The notes under the pieces were generated by a model, which had not been told where the DNA came from, made no database searches, and was given only the letters and a program-made list of their open reading frames with translations. 16,346 nucleotides of DNA from Candidatus Limimorpha equi (lineage in GTDB: Bacteria > Bacteroidota > Bacteroidia > Bacteroidales > F082). Each line of letters opens with the position of its first letter. Positions within the stretch are counted from its first letter, which is position 1. This document shows positions 1 to 8,500 of this stretch, one piece after another. The stretch covers positions 1 to 16,346 of the forward strand of contig JAGHSL010000425.1 in assembly GCA_018065885.1 (NCBI GenBank), read 5' to 3'. Position numbers and translations under genes: made by a program.

Positions 1-240
1 GTTGAAGAAAACGAAGCCGAATTCAGCATCTATCCTAACCCTGTCAACAACACCTTATATATTAATGGTGGCAATGCCGAATACAGCTATGTGATGTACA
101 ACGGCATGGGACAGCAGGTTGCCAGCGGCACTGCTCAAGGCGCACAGCAAATCAGCGTCAGCGGCATGGCCAAGGGCATCTACTTCATCCGCCTCACCGC
201 AGGTTCAAAGACCAGCGTTGAAAAGGTTGTGGTTGAATAA
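1..240 (+). CDS. Partial T9SS-secreted protein, C-terminal sorting domain only (probably a C25 peptidase paralogue)
   Basis: An open frame enters from the left edge and ends at TAA 238-240, giving 79 residues. They form a type A T9SS C-terminal sorting domain: the FSIYPNP start (residues 8-14), the central YNGMGQQV strand, and the ending KGIYFIRL...VEKVVVE. Such domains carry proteins across the outer membrane and are usually removed when the cargo is attached to the cell surface. By my count the DNA differs from the tail of the next gene (3540-3779) at about 11 of 240 positions, and 5 of 79 residues differ. The missing upstream part is therefore probably another C25 gingipain-like protein, but that is inference because the domain is shared by many unrelated cargos. 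A terminator follows 17 nt after the stop codon. Confidence 0.9.
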   Translation, partial: VEENEAEFSIYPNPVNNTLYINGGNAEYSYVMYNGMGQQVASGTAQGAQQISVSGMAKGIYFIRLTAGSKTSVEKVVVE

Positions 241-257
241 CGAATGATAACCGATTC

Positions 258-289
258 GGGAGACGGCGCATGTCGTCTCCCATTTTTTT
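258..289 (+). terminator. Rho-independent terminator after the first T9SS gene
   Basis: The stem GGGAGACGGC (258-267) pairs with GTCGTCTCCC (272-281), with one G-T wobble and a 4-nt loop, followed by seven Ts (283-289). Only 16 nt separate the T tract from the ATG of the next gene at 306, and I see no promoter motif in that space. Confidence 0.88.
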
Positions 290-305
290 ATAAACTAATC
301 TTACA

Positions 306-3300
306 ATGAAAAAATTTTTCTTAACACTCATTCTTGCTGCAATGTCATTCGTGACATTCGGGCAAAAATGGACTGCACTGAGCAGCGACAAACCTGCGCA
401 GCCGCAGGTCAAACTGATTTCAAGCAGCGAGGAACAGATTGTTGTCAACTTCTCATTGGGAGGCTTCAACACCATAAGAGTTGAGACCCCTGACGGAACC
501 CAGAACATCATTTCCGTTCCGAAGATGGCTTCCACACTGATTGCCGGAGAACCCGACCTGCCGCACTTCCCTATCCCTGTACTCATCGGCGACATGGCCG
601 AAATGGGTGTCAAGGTATCCAATGCACAATTCACCGATTTCAACATTGAAGTCGCTCCTTCAAAAGGCATCATCAAAGGTGACGTCAATCCTGACGAAGT
701 GCCTTACACCTACGGTGAAATGTACAGCCAGAACGCTTTCTATCCAACCGGACAGACTCACTTGGAAGCTCCTTACATCATCCGCGATTTCCGTGGTCAG
801 AACATCATGGTTACGCCTTTCGCCTACAACCCTGTGACAAAGACCTTACGCGTGTTCACCAGCATGACCATCACCATGACCAAGCTGAGCGACAACGGCG
901 AAAACCCGAAACTCGCCCGCAAGTCGAACACCATCAAGGTCAATCCTGAAATGAAGAACACCTACAACCGCCGTTTCATCAACTTCGGGATGCAGACAGC
1001 CAAGTATTCTTTCATCGAAGACCAAGGCGAAATGCTCGTCATCTGCCCTGAACAGTATTTGGAAGCCATGCAGCCATTGGTAGATTGGAAGAACAAGTCG
1101 GGACGTCCCACCACAATGGTCAGCCTTGATGAAGCCGGTGGCAACTACGACAACAACATCAAGGCTTACATCCGTAACTATTATGATGACAGGGACCTTG
1201 TGTTTGTCCTGCTTGTTGGCGATTACGACGACATTACCCCTCACATGATAGATTACAATTATTATTCCGACAACTGGTTTGGCCAATTGGAAGGCGACGA
1301 CTACTACATTGAAGCTTTCGTAGGCCGTTTCTCGGTTGAAAGTGTTGCTGACGTCGAAACCCACGTCAACAAGGTGCTTTATTACGAGCGCGACATGCCT
1401 GCAGGTTTGGAATGGTTAGAAAATGGTGTTGGTATTGGCTCGACCGACGGCCAAGGTACCGGCCACTACGGCGAATCCGACTGGCGCCACATCGAGTACA
1501 TCCGCGATACACTCATGCACTACACCTACTGGAATGTTTCACAACGCTACGAGCATTACGACAACCCGACAGCTGACGACATCTCCAATGACTTCAACAA
1601 CGGTGCCAGCATCTGCAACTACTGCAACCCTAAGGGCTCTGAAACCAGATGGGGCATTTGCGACTTCAACAACGAACGCGTCAACGCATTGACCAACGAC
1701 TACATGTGGCCTATGATTATCACCGTTTCCAACTATAGCGGCAATTTTAACTATGGTGAGCCTTGCTTCGCCGAAACCTGGATGCGTGCCACGAACAGCA
1801 CCACAAATGCTCCAACTGGTGCCATCGGCGGCATGTTCCCATGGCTGTTTCAGTCATGGAATGTTGCACAATATGGTCAGGACGAGATGAATGCCATCCT
1901 CTGCGAATACAGAGAATCGGACCACTTCAACCACACCATGGGAAGCTGTTTCCACAATGGTAATGAATACATCCTCGATGCATGCCCTGAAGACAATGGC
2001 GCAACCCACAACACTTGGATTATGTTCGGTGACCCATCGCTGATGGTCCGCACCACCATACCTCAGGATATGAACGTGACATTATACCCAAGCTCACCAA
2101 TGATTGGCATGGACGAACTTGAAATCACGATTACTGAAGATGACGATTGGTACTTCTATCAGAATTACGCCTTCGCCATCCTCTCAATGGATGGAGAAAT
2201 AATCGCTACGCAAGAAATCATTGACGGCAACGGAATCATGCATTTCGACCCATTGACCCATACCGGCACCGCCGAACTCCTCATCATCGGCTTCAACAAG
2301 GTGACCTACCAAGCGGAAGTTGAAATCGCTCCTGCCGAAGGCTCTTTTCTTAAGGTAGTCGGCTACACACCGGAAATCGTTCGTGTCAATCAGTTAACCC
2401 CTGTGAGCATAAGCTTCAAGAATATTGGCTACGATCCAACGGAAGGCGAAACCCAAATCACCCTTTCCTTCCAAGATGGTGGCTGGAACTTTTTTGAAGT
2501 CATCGACAGCACAGCCACTTTGGGCGTCATACAGCCCAACGAGACCATCACCCTCGAAAATGCATTCTCTGTCAAAACCTGGGAGTACGCTGAAGATAGC
2601 GAAGCATGGACCGTCAAAGTCAAAATGACCTGTGGCGATAAGGCCTGGCATGGGGAAATCACCTTCACTGCCGGTGAAGCCGCATTCGAATTCATTGGAT
2701 GCGCTTACCCACAAGGATACATTCCCGGCGCAAATATAACTTTGGCTCCCACATTCAAGAATGTCGGTCATTACAAGGCAACGAATGCCAGCTTATGGGC
2801 TTATTCGGAAAACATACATGCGTTTATTGCAGACGCTCAAGTGGATTTAGGCACCGTTGAGATCGGAGGCGAAGTAACAGCTGTTTTCACAGCGACTACC
2901 CAGCCCAACTTCCCTGATACTGAACCGATTCCATTCTCATTCATTATGGAATCCGACAACAATGTCTTTGACAGAGGCACTTGCACTGTGAGGAACGCCT
3001 GCAATGTTGAATTCATCCTCAACGACCAATACGGAGATGGTTGGAACGGCAACAAACTCCATGTGACCTACAGCGACGGAACACCAGCCGAATACATGAC
3101 AATCGTCAATGGTTACACCGCGACATTTGTACGCACTATCGGCAAGGGCGTTCACGTCAACGTCTATTTCAATCCAGACACATGGCCATACGAATGTTCA
3201 TATACCATCAAATATGAAAACGGAGGCATCATCCATCAGGAAGACAACCAGCAGAACTGTGAATTTGACGTTGACTGCGCCGGTTCGGCCAACGACCCTT

Positions 3301-3779
3301 TCAGCCCTGTCACAGATCTCGCAGCTTCTGTTGAAGGCACCAATGTCACTTTGACATGGCATGGCAATTTTGCCGCCCAGAGATATCGCATTGCACGCTG
3401 CGGTATTGTCATAGCCGAAACCGAAGATACCAGCTTCACCGATGAAATCCCTTACGAGCAAACCAACTACAGCGTTACGGCCATTTATTCCAACGGCGAA
3501 TCGCTGCCTGAAAACATTTTGGTTACCGTAGATTTGGATGTCAACGAAAACGAAGCCGAGTTCAGCATCTATCCTAACCCTGTCAACAACACCTTAAATA
3601 TTAATGGTGGCAATGCCGAATACAGCTATGTGATGTATAACGGCTTGGGACAGCAAGTTGCCAACGGCACCGCTCAAGGCGCACAGCAAATCAACGTCAG
3701 CGGCATGGCCAAGGGCATCTACTTCATCCGCCTCACCGCAGGTTCAAAGACCAGCGTTGAAAAGGTTGTGGTTGAATAA
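306..3779 (+). CDS. Gingipain-like C25 family pseudoprotease with T9SS sorting domain
   Basis: This 1157-aa secreted protein has a signal peptide (1-19, mature N-terminus Gln20), a C25-type propeptide (about 20-233) and a gingipain catalytic fold (about 234-585). An Ig-like domain follows (587-675), then two CARDB-like beta domains (683-897), a domain with a DQYGDGWNG motif (907-915), an FN3-like domain (1000-1077) and a type A T9SS domain (1081-1157). Against Arg-gingipain RgpB the fold is clear: S1 Asp at D392, PCFAE at 486-490, QSW at 516-518, FGDPSL. Both catalytic residues are gone. The GH of NYTGHGSET is replaced by NPK in NYCNPKGSET (residues 438-447), and the SVAC cysteine is N476. 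The frame is intact, so this is probably an expressed non-catalytic surface protein: an adhesin, decoy or partner of the active paralogue at 5520. Its own promoter is not visible, and read-through past the terminator at 258-289 is possible. ATG 306 is followed directly by a good signal peptide. Confidence 0.93.
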   Translation: MKKFFLTLILAAMSFVTFGQKWTALSSDKPAQPQVKLISSSEEQIVVNFSLGGFNTIRVETPDGTQNIISVPKMASTLIAGEPDLPHFPIPVLIGDMAEMGVKVSNAQFTDFNIEVAPSKGIIKGDVNPDEVPYTYGEMYSQNAFYPTGQTHLEAPYIIRDFRGQNIMVTPFAYNPVTKTLRVFTSMTITMTKLSDNGENPKLARKSNTIKVNPEMKNTYNRRFINFGMQTAKYSFIEDQGEMLVICPEQYLEAMQPLVDWKNKSGRPTTMVSLDEAGGNYDNNIKAYIRNYYDDRDLVFVLLVGDYDDITPHMIDYNYYSDNWFGQLEGDDYYIEAFVGRFSVESVADVETHVNKVLYYERDMPAGLEWLENGVGIGSTDGQGTGHYGESDWRHIEYIRDTLMHYTYWNVSQRYEHYDNPTADDISNDFNNGASICNYCNPKGSETRWGICDFNNERVNALTNDYMWPMIITVSNYSGNFNYGEPCFAETWMRATNSTTNAPTGAIGGMFPWLFQSWNVAQYGQDEMNAILCEYRESDHFNHTMGSCFHNGNEYILDACPEDNGATHNTWIMFGDPSLMVRTTIPQDMNVTLYPSSPMIGMDELEITITEDDDWYFYQNYAFAILSMDGEIIATQEIIDGNGIMHFDPLTHTGTAELLIIGFNKVTYQAEVEIAPAEGSFLKVVGYTPEIVRVNQLTPVSISFKNIGYDPTEGETQITLSFQDGGWNFFEVIDSTATLGVIQPNETITLENAFSVKTWEYAEDSEAWTVKVKMTCGDKAWHGEITFTAGEAAFEFIGCAYPQGYIPGANITLAPTFKNVGHYKATNASLWAYSENIHAFIADAQVDLGTVEIGGEVTAVFTATTQPNFPDTEPIPFSFIMESDNNVFDRGTCTVRNACNVEFILNDQYGDGWNGNKLHVTYSDGTPAEYMTIVNGYTATFVRTIGKGVHVNVYFNPDTWPYECSYTIKYENGGIIHQEDNQQNCEFDVDCAGSANDPFSPVTDLAASVEGTNVTLTWHGNFAAQRYRIARCGIVIAETEDTSFTDEIPYEQTNYSVTAIYSNGESLPENILVTVDLDVNENEAEFSIYPNPVNNTLNINGGNAEYSYVMYNGLGQQVANGTAQGAQQINVSGMAKGIYFIRLTAGSKTSVEKVVVE
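3540..3779 (+). repeat. Second copy of a 240-bp near-identical tail (first copy 1-240)
   Basis: This segment encodes the T9SS sorting domain of the pseudoprotease and aligns without gaps to 1-240. The last 85 bp (156-240 against 3695-3779) are identical, which is stronger conservation than the protein family requires. That suggests recent duplication or gene conversion. The corresponding tail of the third C25 gene (about 8862-9098) is clearly diverged. Confidence 0.9.
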
Positions 3780-3800
3780 CACGTTTTTTCAATACTGAAT

Positions 3801-3828
3801 GAAAAGCCTGCCTTCGGGCGGGCTTTTC
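3801..3828 (+). terminator. Hairpin terminator after the pseudoprotease gene
   Basis: GAAAAGCCTGCC (3801-3812), loop TTCG, GGCGGGCTTTTC (3817-3828). This is a 12-bp stem with one wobble pair and a stable TTCG tetraloop; the T run lies in the 3' arm. It lies 21 nt after the stop codon and should separate this gene from the AAA gene downstream. Confidence 0.85.
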
Positions 3829-3881
3829 TGGTTTTATCATCTTTTTCCATGTCCCTTCTTCCTTTTTTCTTCATCTTTTTC

Positions 3882-3889
3882 TATTTTTG
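3882..3889 (+). promoter_or_regulatory. Bacteroidota -7 promoter element for the AAA/PD-(D/E)XK gene
   Basis: TATTTTTG matches TAnnTTTG exactly and is followed by CAG. Transcription would begin near 3893, giving a leader of about 19 nt before ATG 3912. An alternative in-frame ATG at 3849 lies upstream of this start, so the promoter argues for the shorter protein. No convincing -33 element is seen. Confidence 0.6.
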
Positions 3890-3911
3890 CAGTTTCAAAA
3901 ACTTGAAAGTC

Positions 3912-5489
3912 ATGGGCATATATTTAAATCCGAGCAATGTTCTGCTGAAGCAATCCAGAAAATCACAGATTTTCGTCGACAAATCCATGTTGATTTCCGA
4001 GTTAAACAAACTTATCGATTCAGAAAACAAATTCGTGTGTGTTTCCCGTCCTCGCCGCTTTGGAAAAAGCATGGCGGGCAACATGATTGCAGCCTATTAT
4101 TCGAAGGGTTGCGATTCAAGGGAGCTTTTCAAGGATTTGAAAATCGCCCAAGATGAAAGCTACGAGACCTATCTCAACAAACTGAATGTGATTAAGTTGG
4201 ATTTGAATGCCGAATACATGATGCTAAAAGATCCTTCACTATTGATTGACGCTATGAGTGAATCTGTGAAAAAGGAACTGGAAAAACAATTCGGACTTCA
4301 GTTTTCACTCAACGATTCACTTGCCAGCGCCTTGCTGAAAACATATTCAGAAACAGGAGAGTCTTTCATCATCATCATCGACGAATACGATGTTCTTGTT
4401 CGCGAAAAAGTGCCCGACACTCTATTTAACGAATATCTTAGATTCCTTAACTCACTTTTCAAGAATTCGATATTAAGCCCCGCCATTTCACTTGCCTATC
4501 TAACTGGTATTCTGCCTATTGTCCGCGACAAAATACAATCGAAACTCAATCTTTTCAACGAGTATTCAATGACAAATCCAATGAATCTCGCCGAATTCGT
4601 GGGTTTCACGGCTGAGGAGACAAAAGGCCTTTGTGAACAATACGGCATGGACTACGAAGAATGTAAACGCTGGTATGACGGCTATGATTTAAAGACCGTG
4701 AAGGAGGTTTTCAGTCCCCGTTCAGTGGTGAGTGCCATGATGAACCATGAATTTGGCAGCTACTGGACACAAACGGGTTCATACGAGGCTTTAAAGCTCT
4801 ATATCTTATTGGATTTCAATGGAATAAAGAACGATGTCATTAAAATGATGGGCGGGGGAAAAGTCGATGTGAACGTGTATAAGTATCTCAACACCATGAC
4901 TGATTTTCACAGCAAGGACGATGTCTTTACTTACCTGATACATCTGGGATATCTGGCCTATGACCGCGAAAACCGCCAATGCTACATACCGAACAGCGAA
5001 ATCAGAGAGCAGTGGGTGTTTTCCGTTGAATACGAGCAGGATTACCAACCTGTCATCAAACTTGTGAACGATTCAAAGCAACTGCTTGAAGCCACGATTA
5101 ACAAGGACGAAAAAGCTGTAGCCGAAGCCTTGACAGAGGCTCACATCCACGCCACCAATCCGCTGACTTACAACAACGAAGCCTCATTCCAAAGCGCCAT
5201 CGGATTAGCCTATTTCTACGCCAACCTCAAATACACCGTCATCAAGGAACTACCGACGGGAAAGGGTTACGCAGATTTAGCTTTGATTCCTTACGTTCCG
5301 AACATTCCTGCCATGATTATCGAGCTGAAAAACAACAAGTCAGCCGAATCGGCCATTAATCAGATTAAGGAAAAGAAATACGATGACCTTTTGGAACACT
5401 ACCGTGGCAATTTGCTTTTTGTGGGAATAAACTACGACCCCGACACCAAGGAGCACCAATGCAGAATTGAAAAATGTGTGATTGAGTAA
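3912..5489 (+). CDS. AAA-ATPase-like protein with C-terminal PD-(D/E)XK nuclease domain
   Basis: This 525-aa protein belongs to the AAA-ATPase-like/DUF1703 family, which is strongly expanded in gut Bacteroidota and has no settled function. Numbering is from ATG 3912. The N-terminus has the family opening (IFVDKS...LI), an atypical Walker A, SRPRRFGKS (45-53), and a Walker B, IIIIDEYD (153-160). The C-terminus holds a PD-(D/E)XK core: GYADLAL with D455, then IIELK with E471 and K473, and Q484. The longer reading from 3849 would add 21 hydrophobic residues upstream of the predicted transcription start and is not family-like. There is no signal peptide, so it should be cytoplasmic, unlike its secreted neighbours. 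It sits between two C25 genes and ends 30 nt before the active protease gene with no terminator or promoter between, so the two may be cotranscribed. Family members are often scattered singly, so the location may mean insertion rather than shared function. Confidence 0.9.
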   Translation: MGIYLNPSNVLLKQSRKSQIFVDKSMLISELNKLIDSENKFVCVSRPRRFGKSMAGNMIAAYYSKGCDSRELFKDLKIAQDESYETYLNKLNVIKLDLNAEYMMLKDPSLLIDAMSESVKKELEKQFGLQFSLNDSLASALLKTYSETGESFIIIIDEYDVLVREKVPDTLFNEYLRFLNSLFKNSILSPAISLAYLTGILPIVRDKIQSKLNLFNEYSMTNPMNLAEFVGFTAEETKGLCEQYGMDYEECKRWYDGYDLKTVKEVFSPRSVVSAMMNHEFGSYWTQTGSYEALKLYILLDFNGIKNDVIKMMGGGKVDVNVYKYLNTMTDFHSKDDVFTYLIHLGYLAYDRENRQCYIPNSEIREQWVFSVEYEQDYQPVIKLVNDSKQLLEATINKDEKAVAEALTEAHIHATNPLTYNNEASFQSAIGLAYFYANLKYTVIKELPTGKGYADLALIPYVPNIPAMIIELKNNKSAESAINQIKEKKYDDLLEHYRGNLLFVGINYDPDTKEHQCRIEKCVIE

Positions 5490-5519
5490 TACCCAAAACA
5501 AAAAAAACCATTAGCAAAA

Positions 5520-8500
5520 ATGAGAAAGCACATTATAACACTCATAGCCATCTTATTGACAATCAATTGCATTGCACAAGAATGGCACAATACAGGCAGC
5601 GGAAAAGCCACAACCCCGAAAACGGAATTGATTTCAAGCAGTGAAAAACAAACCGTAATACAATTCAAATTAGACGGATTTCACACGGTAGATGTCACAA
5701 CACCGCAAGGTGTCCAAAACATCATTTCAGTGCCCGAAATGGTTTCACGTCTTGAAGCAGGTTGCCCCGATTTGCCACACTTCCCTATTCCCGTCATCAT
5801 TGGCGACAAAGCTGAGATGAAGGTTTCAGTTTCCAATTGCGAATACACTGATTTTGAAAATATTGAGATTGCTCCATCAAAAGGCAACCTCAGCCGTCAA
5901 GTCAATCCTGAAGATGTGCCTTACACCTACGGCGAAGTCTATCAGCAAAATGCTTTCTATCCTGAAAAATCCGCCATACTCGATGCGCCCTACATCAGCC
6001 GCGATTTCCGTGGACAGAACATTTTGGTTACGCCTTTTGCCTATAATCCGGTCAGCAATACTTTGCGCGTCTTCACAAAAATGACCATCGTCATGGAAAA
6101 AATGAGCGATAACGGTGAAAATCAGAAGATTGAAAGAAAATCAAACAGCATAAAAAGCGATGCCGAAATACAGCATTACTATCAAAGACGCTTCATCAAT
6201 TTCGGAAAGACAAGCGAAAAATACACTTTCATTGAAGACCGAGGCACCATGCTGGTCATTTGTCCTGAACAATATCAGGAAGCCATGCAGCCTTTCGTCG
6301 AATGGAAAAACATCTCCGGCAGGCCAACCGAAATGGTCAGCGTGACCGAGGCCGGCGGCAACAATGCCGAAAACATAAAGTCCTATATCAGAAACAAATA
6401 TCAGAACGACAAACTCGAATTTGTGCTGCTTGTCGGCGATTACAACGACATTACCCCATCTCCGATTTCAACAGGTTTTACCGATAGCTGGTTCGGCCAA
6501 CTGGAAGGCAACGACCACTATATCGAAGTGTTTGTGGGCAGATTTTCAGTCGAAAGCGTTGCCGATGTCGAAAACCATGTCAACAAAGTGATTTATTACG
6601 AGCGCGATATGCCGGCAGGTTTGGATTGGTTGGACAAAGGCGTAGGCATCGGCTCAACCGACGGTCAAGGCATGGGCCACCACGGAGAATTGGACTGGCA
6701 GCACATTGATTTCATCCGCGACACTTTAATGCACTACACCTACACCGAGATTTCGCAACGCTACGACCGATACAACAACCCGACCGCCGCCCAATTAGAC
6801 CAGGATTTCAACGCTGGTGCCGGCATTTGCAATTACTGCAATCACGGCTCCGAAACCAGTTGGTTTGTTTGCAGTTACAACAACAGCCGTGTCAATAACC
6901 TGACCAACGATTACAAATGGCCTTTCATCATTTCCGTAGCCTGCCTGAATGGTAAATTCAACTATTATCAGCCTTGCTTTGCCGAGACCTGGATGCGCGC
7001 CAAGAACAACACCACGGGCGCACCGACCGGTGCCATCGGCGGCATTTTCTCCTGCATCAATCAATCGTGGGCACCCCCGCAATACGGCCAAGACGAAATA
7101 AACGCCATCCTCACCGAATGGCGCGATGCCGACCTTTACAACCACACCATGGGCGGCACCATGCTCAACGGCAACGAGTACATCCTTGATGCCGCACCCA
7201 GCGACTACGGCATCACGCACGACACATGGCTGCTCTTCGGCGACCCATCGTTGCTGCTACGCACCACCAATCCAACCGAAATGAACGTGACTTGCACACC
7301 TGACGTGCTGATGATCGGTTTGGACAAACTCAGCCTCACCGCCGATATCGATTTCGGCATTGCAACGCTCAGCATCGATGGCGAAGTGCTTGCCTCAAGC
7401 TATATTCAAAACGGTGCTGCGGAACTCAATTTCAACTCATTACAAAACGTCGGCACGGCCACATTGACCATCATCGGCTACAACAAAGTGACCTACATTC
7501 AAGATATGGAAATCGTGCCATTGGAAGGACCATTCGTCATGCTCGACACCTATTCCGTCAACGATGAAAACGGACAAATCGACTTTGATGAAACCACCGG
7601 ACTCAACATCACCATCAAAAACGCTGGCGTTGAAAATGCAAGCGACATCACGATTACATTATATTCAAATTCCGATTTTGTGGAAGTCATCGACAGTGTG
7701 GCACACGTTGCAACACTTGCCGTCGGCGAACATTTTGCCATCAACAATTTGTTCACCCTGCAAACCGCCAACAACATAATTGACGGAACAACAGCCACTT
7801 TCACCTTGGTCTGTTCCTGTGCGCAAGGTTCGTGGACAAGCAGTTTCAATGCCGTTCTTCACGCGCCATCACTGGCTTTGGCTGATGCCGCCACCACAGG
7901 CAGCAACACGCCTGGGCAAAACGGAACTTTAATCATCAAAATCAAGAACGAAGGCAGCAGCACATCACCAAATGGCGTTTTGATTCCTTTCAGCAGCACC
8001 AGCGACATTGTTTTCAACCACACATCCTATAGTTTTTCAAGTATTCCGGCCAATGGCCTCGCCACTATCGAAATGCCATTCAGCATCAGTGAAAACGCCA
8101 CCAATGGCACCGCCTACGAAATTGATTTCGTTGCTTCAACAGGACTTTATTCACTGAATGGCAGCACCTTAATCATCATTGGTGCAGACAAGGAAGACTT
8201 TGAAACCGGTGATTTTGAAAAATACAACTGGATGTTCAGCGGCAACAATTGGACAATCGTCAGCGATGAAGTCCACAGCGGGAGCTACGCCGCACGTTCG
8301 GGTGCCACAACCAACAACCACACATCCGACATGATTCTGACGCTGCAAGTTGCCAACGAAGGCGAAATCAGTTTCTGGAAAAAGACATCATCGGAAACCA
8401 ACTGCGACAAACTGCTTTTCTACATCGATAATACCGAAATGGGCGCGTGGTCAGGTTATCAAGACCAAGAATGGAAAAAAGCCATCTTCCCTATTTCCGC

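Noticed and set aside
846..1364. 172-codon minus-strand frame inside the C25 gene at 306
   Set aside because: It is a shadow frame with Val/Asp-rich composition mirroring the sense codons and no recognisable domain.
306..3779. Calling the gene at 306 a pseudogene because its catalytic residues are missing
   Set aside because: The frame is intact for 1157 codons with signal peptide, structural motifs and sorting domain preserved, so a functional non-enzymatic protein is more likely.
3849..3911. Upstream ATG at 3849 as start of the AAA/PD-(D/E)XK protein
   Set aside because: It lies upstream of the exact -7 box at 3882 and adds 21 hydrophobic residues that do not fit the family.
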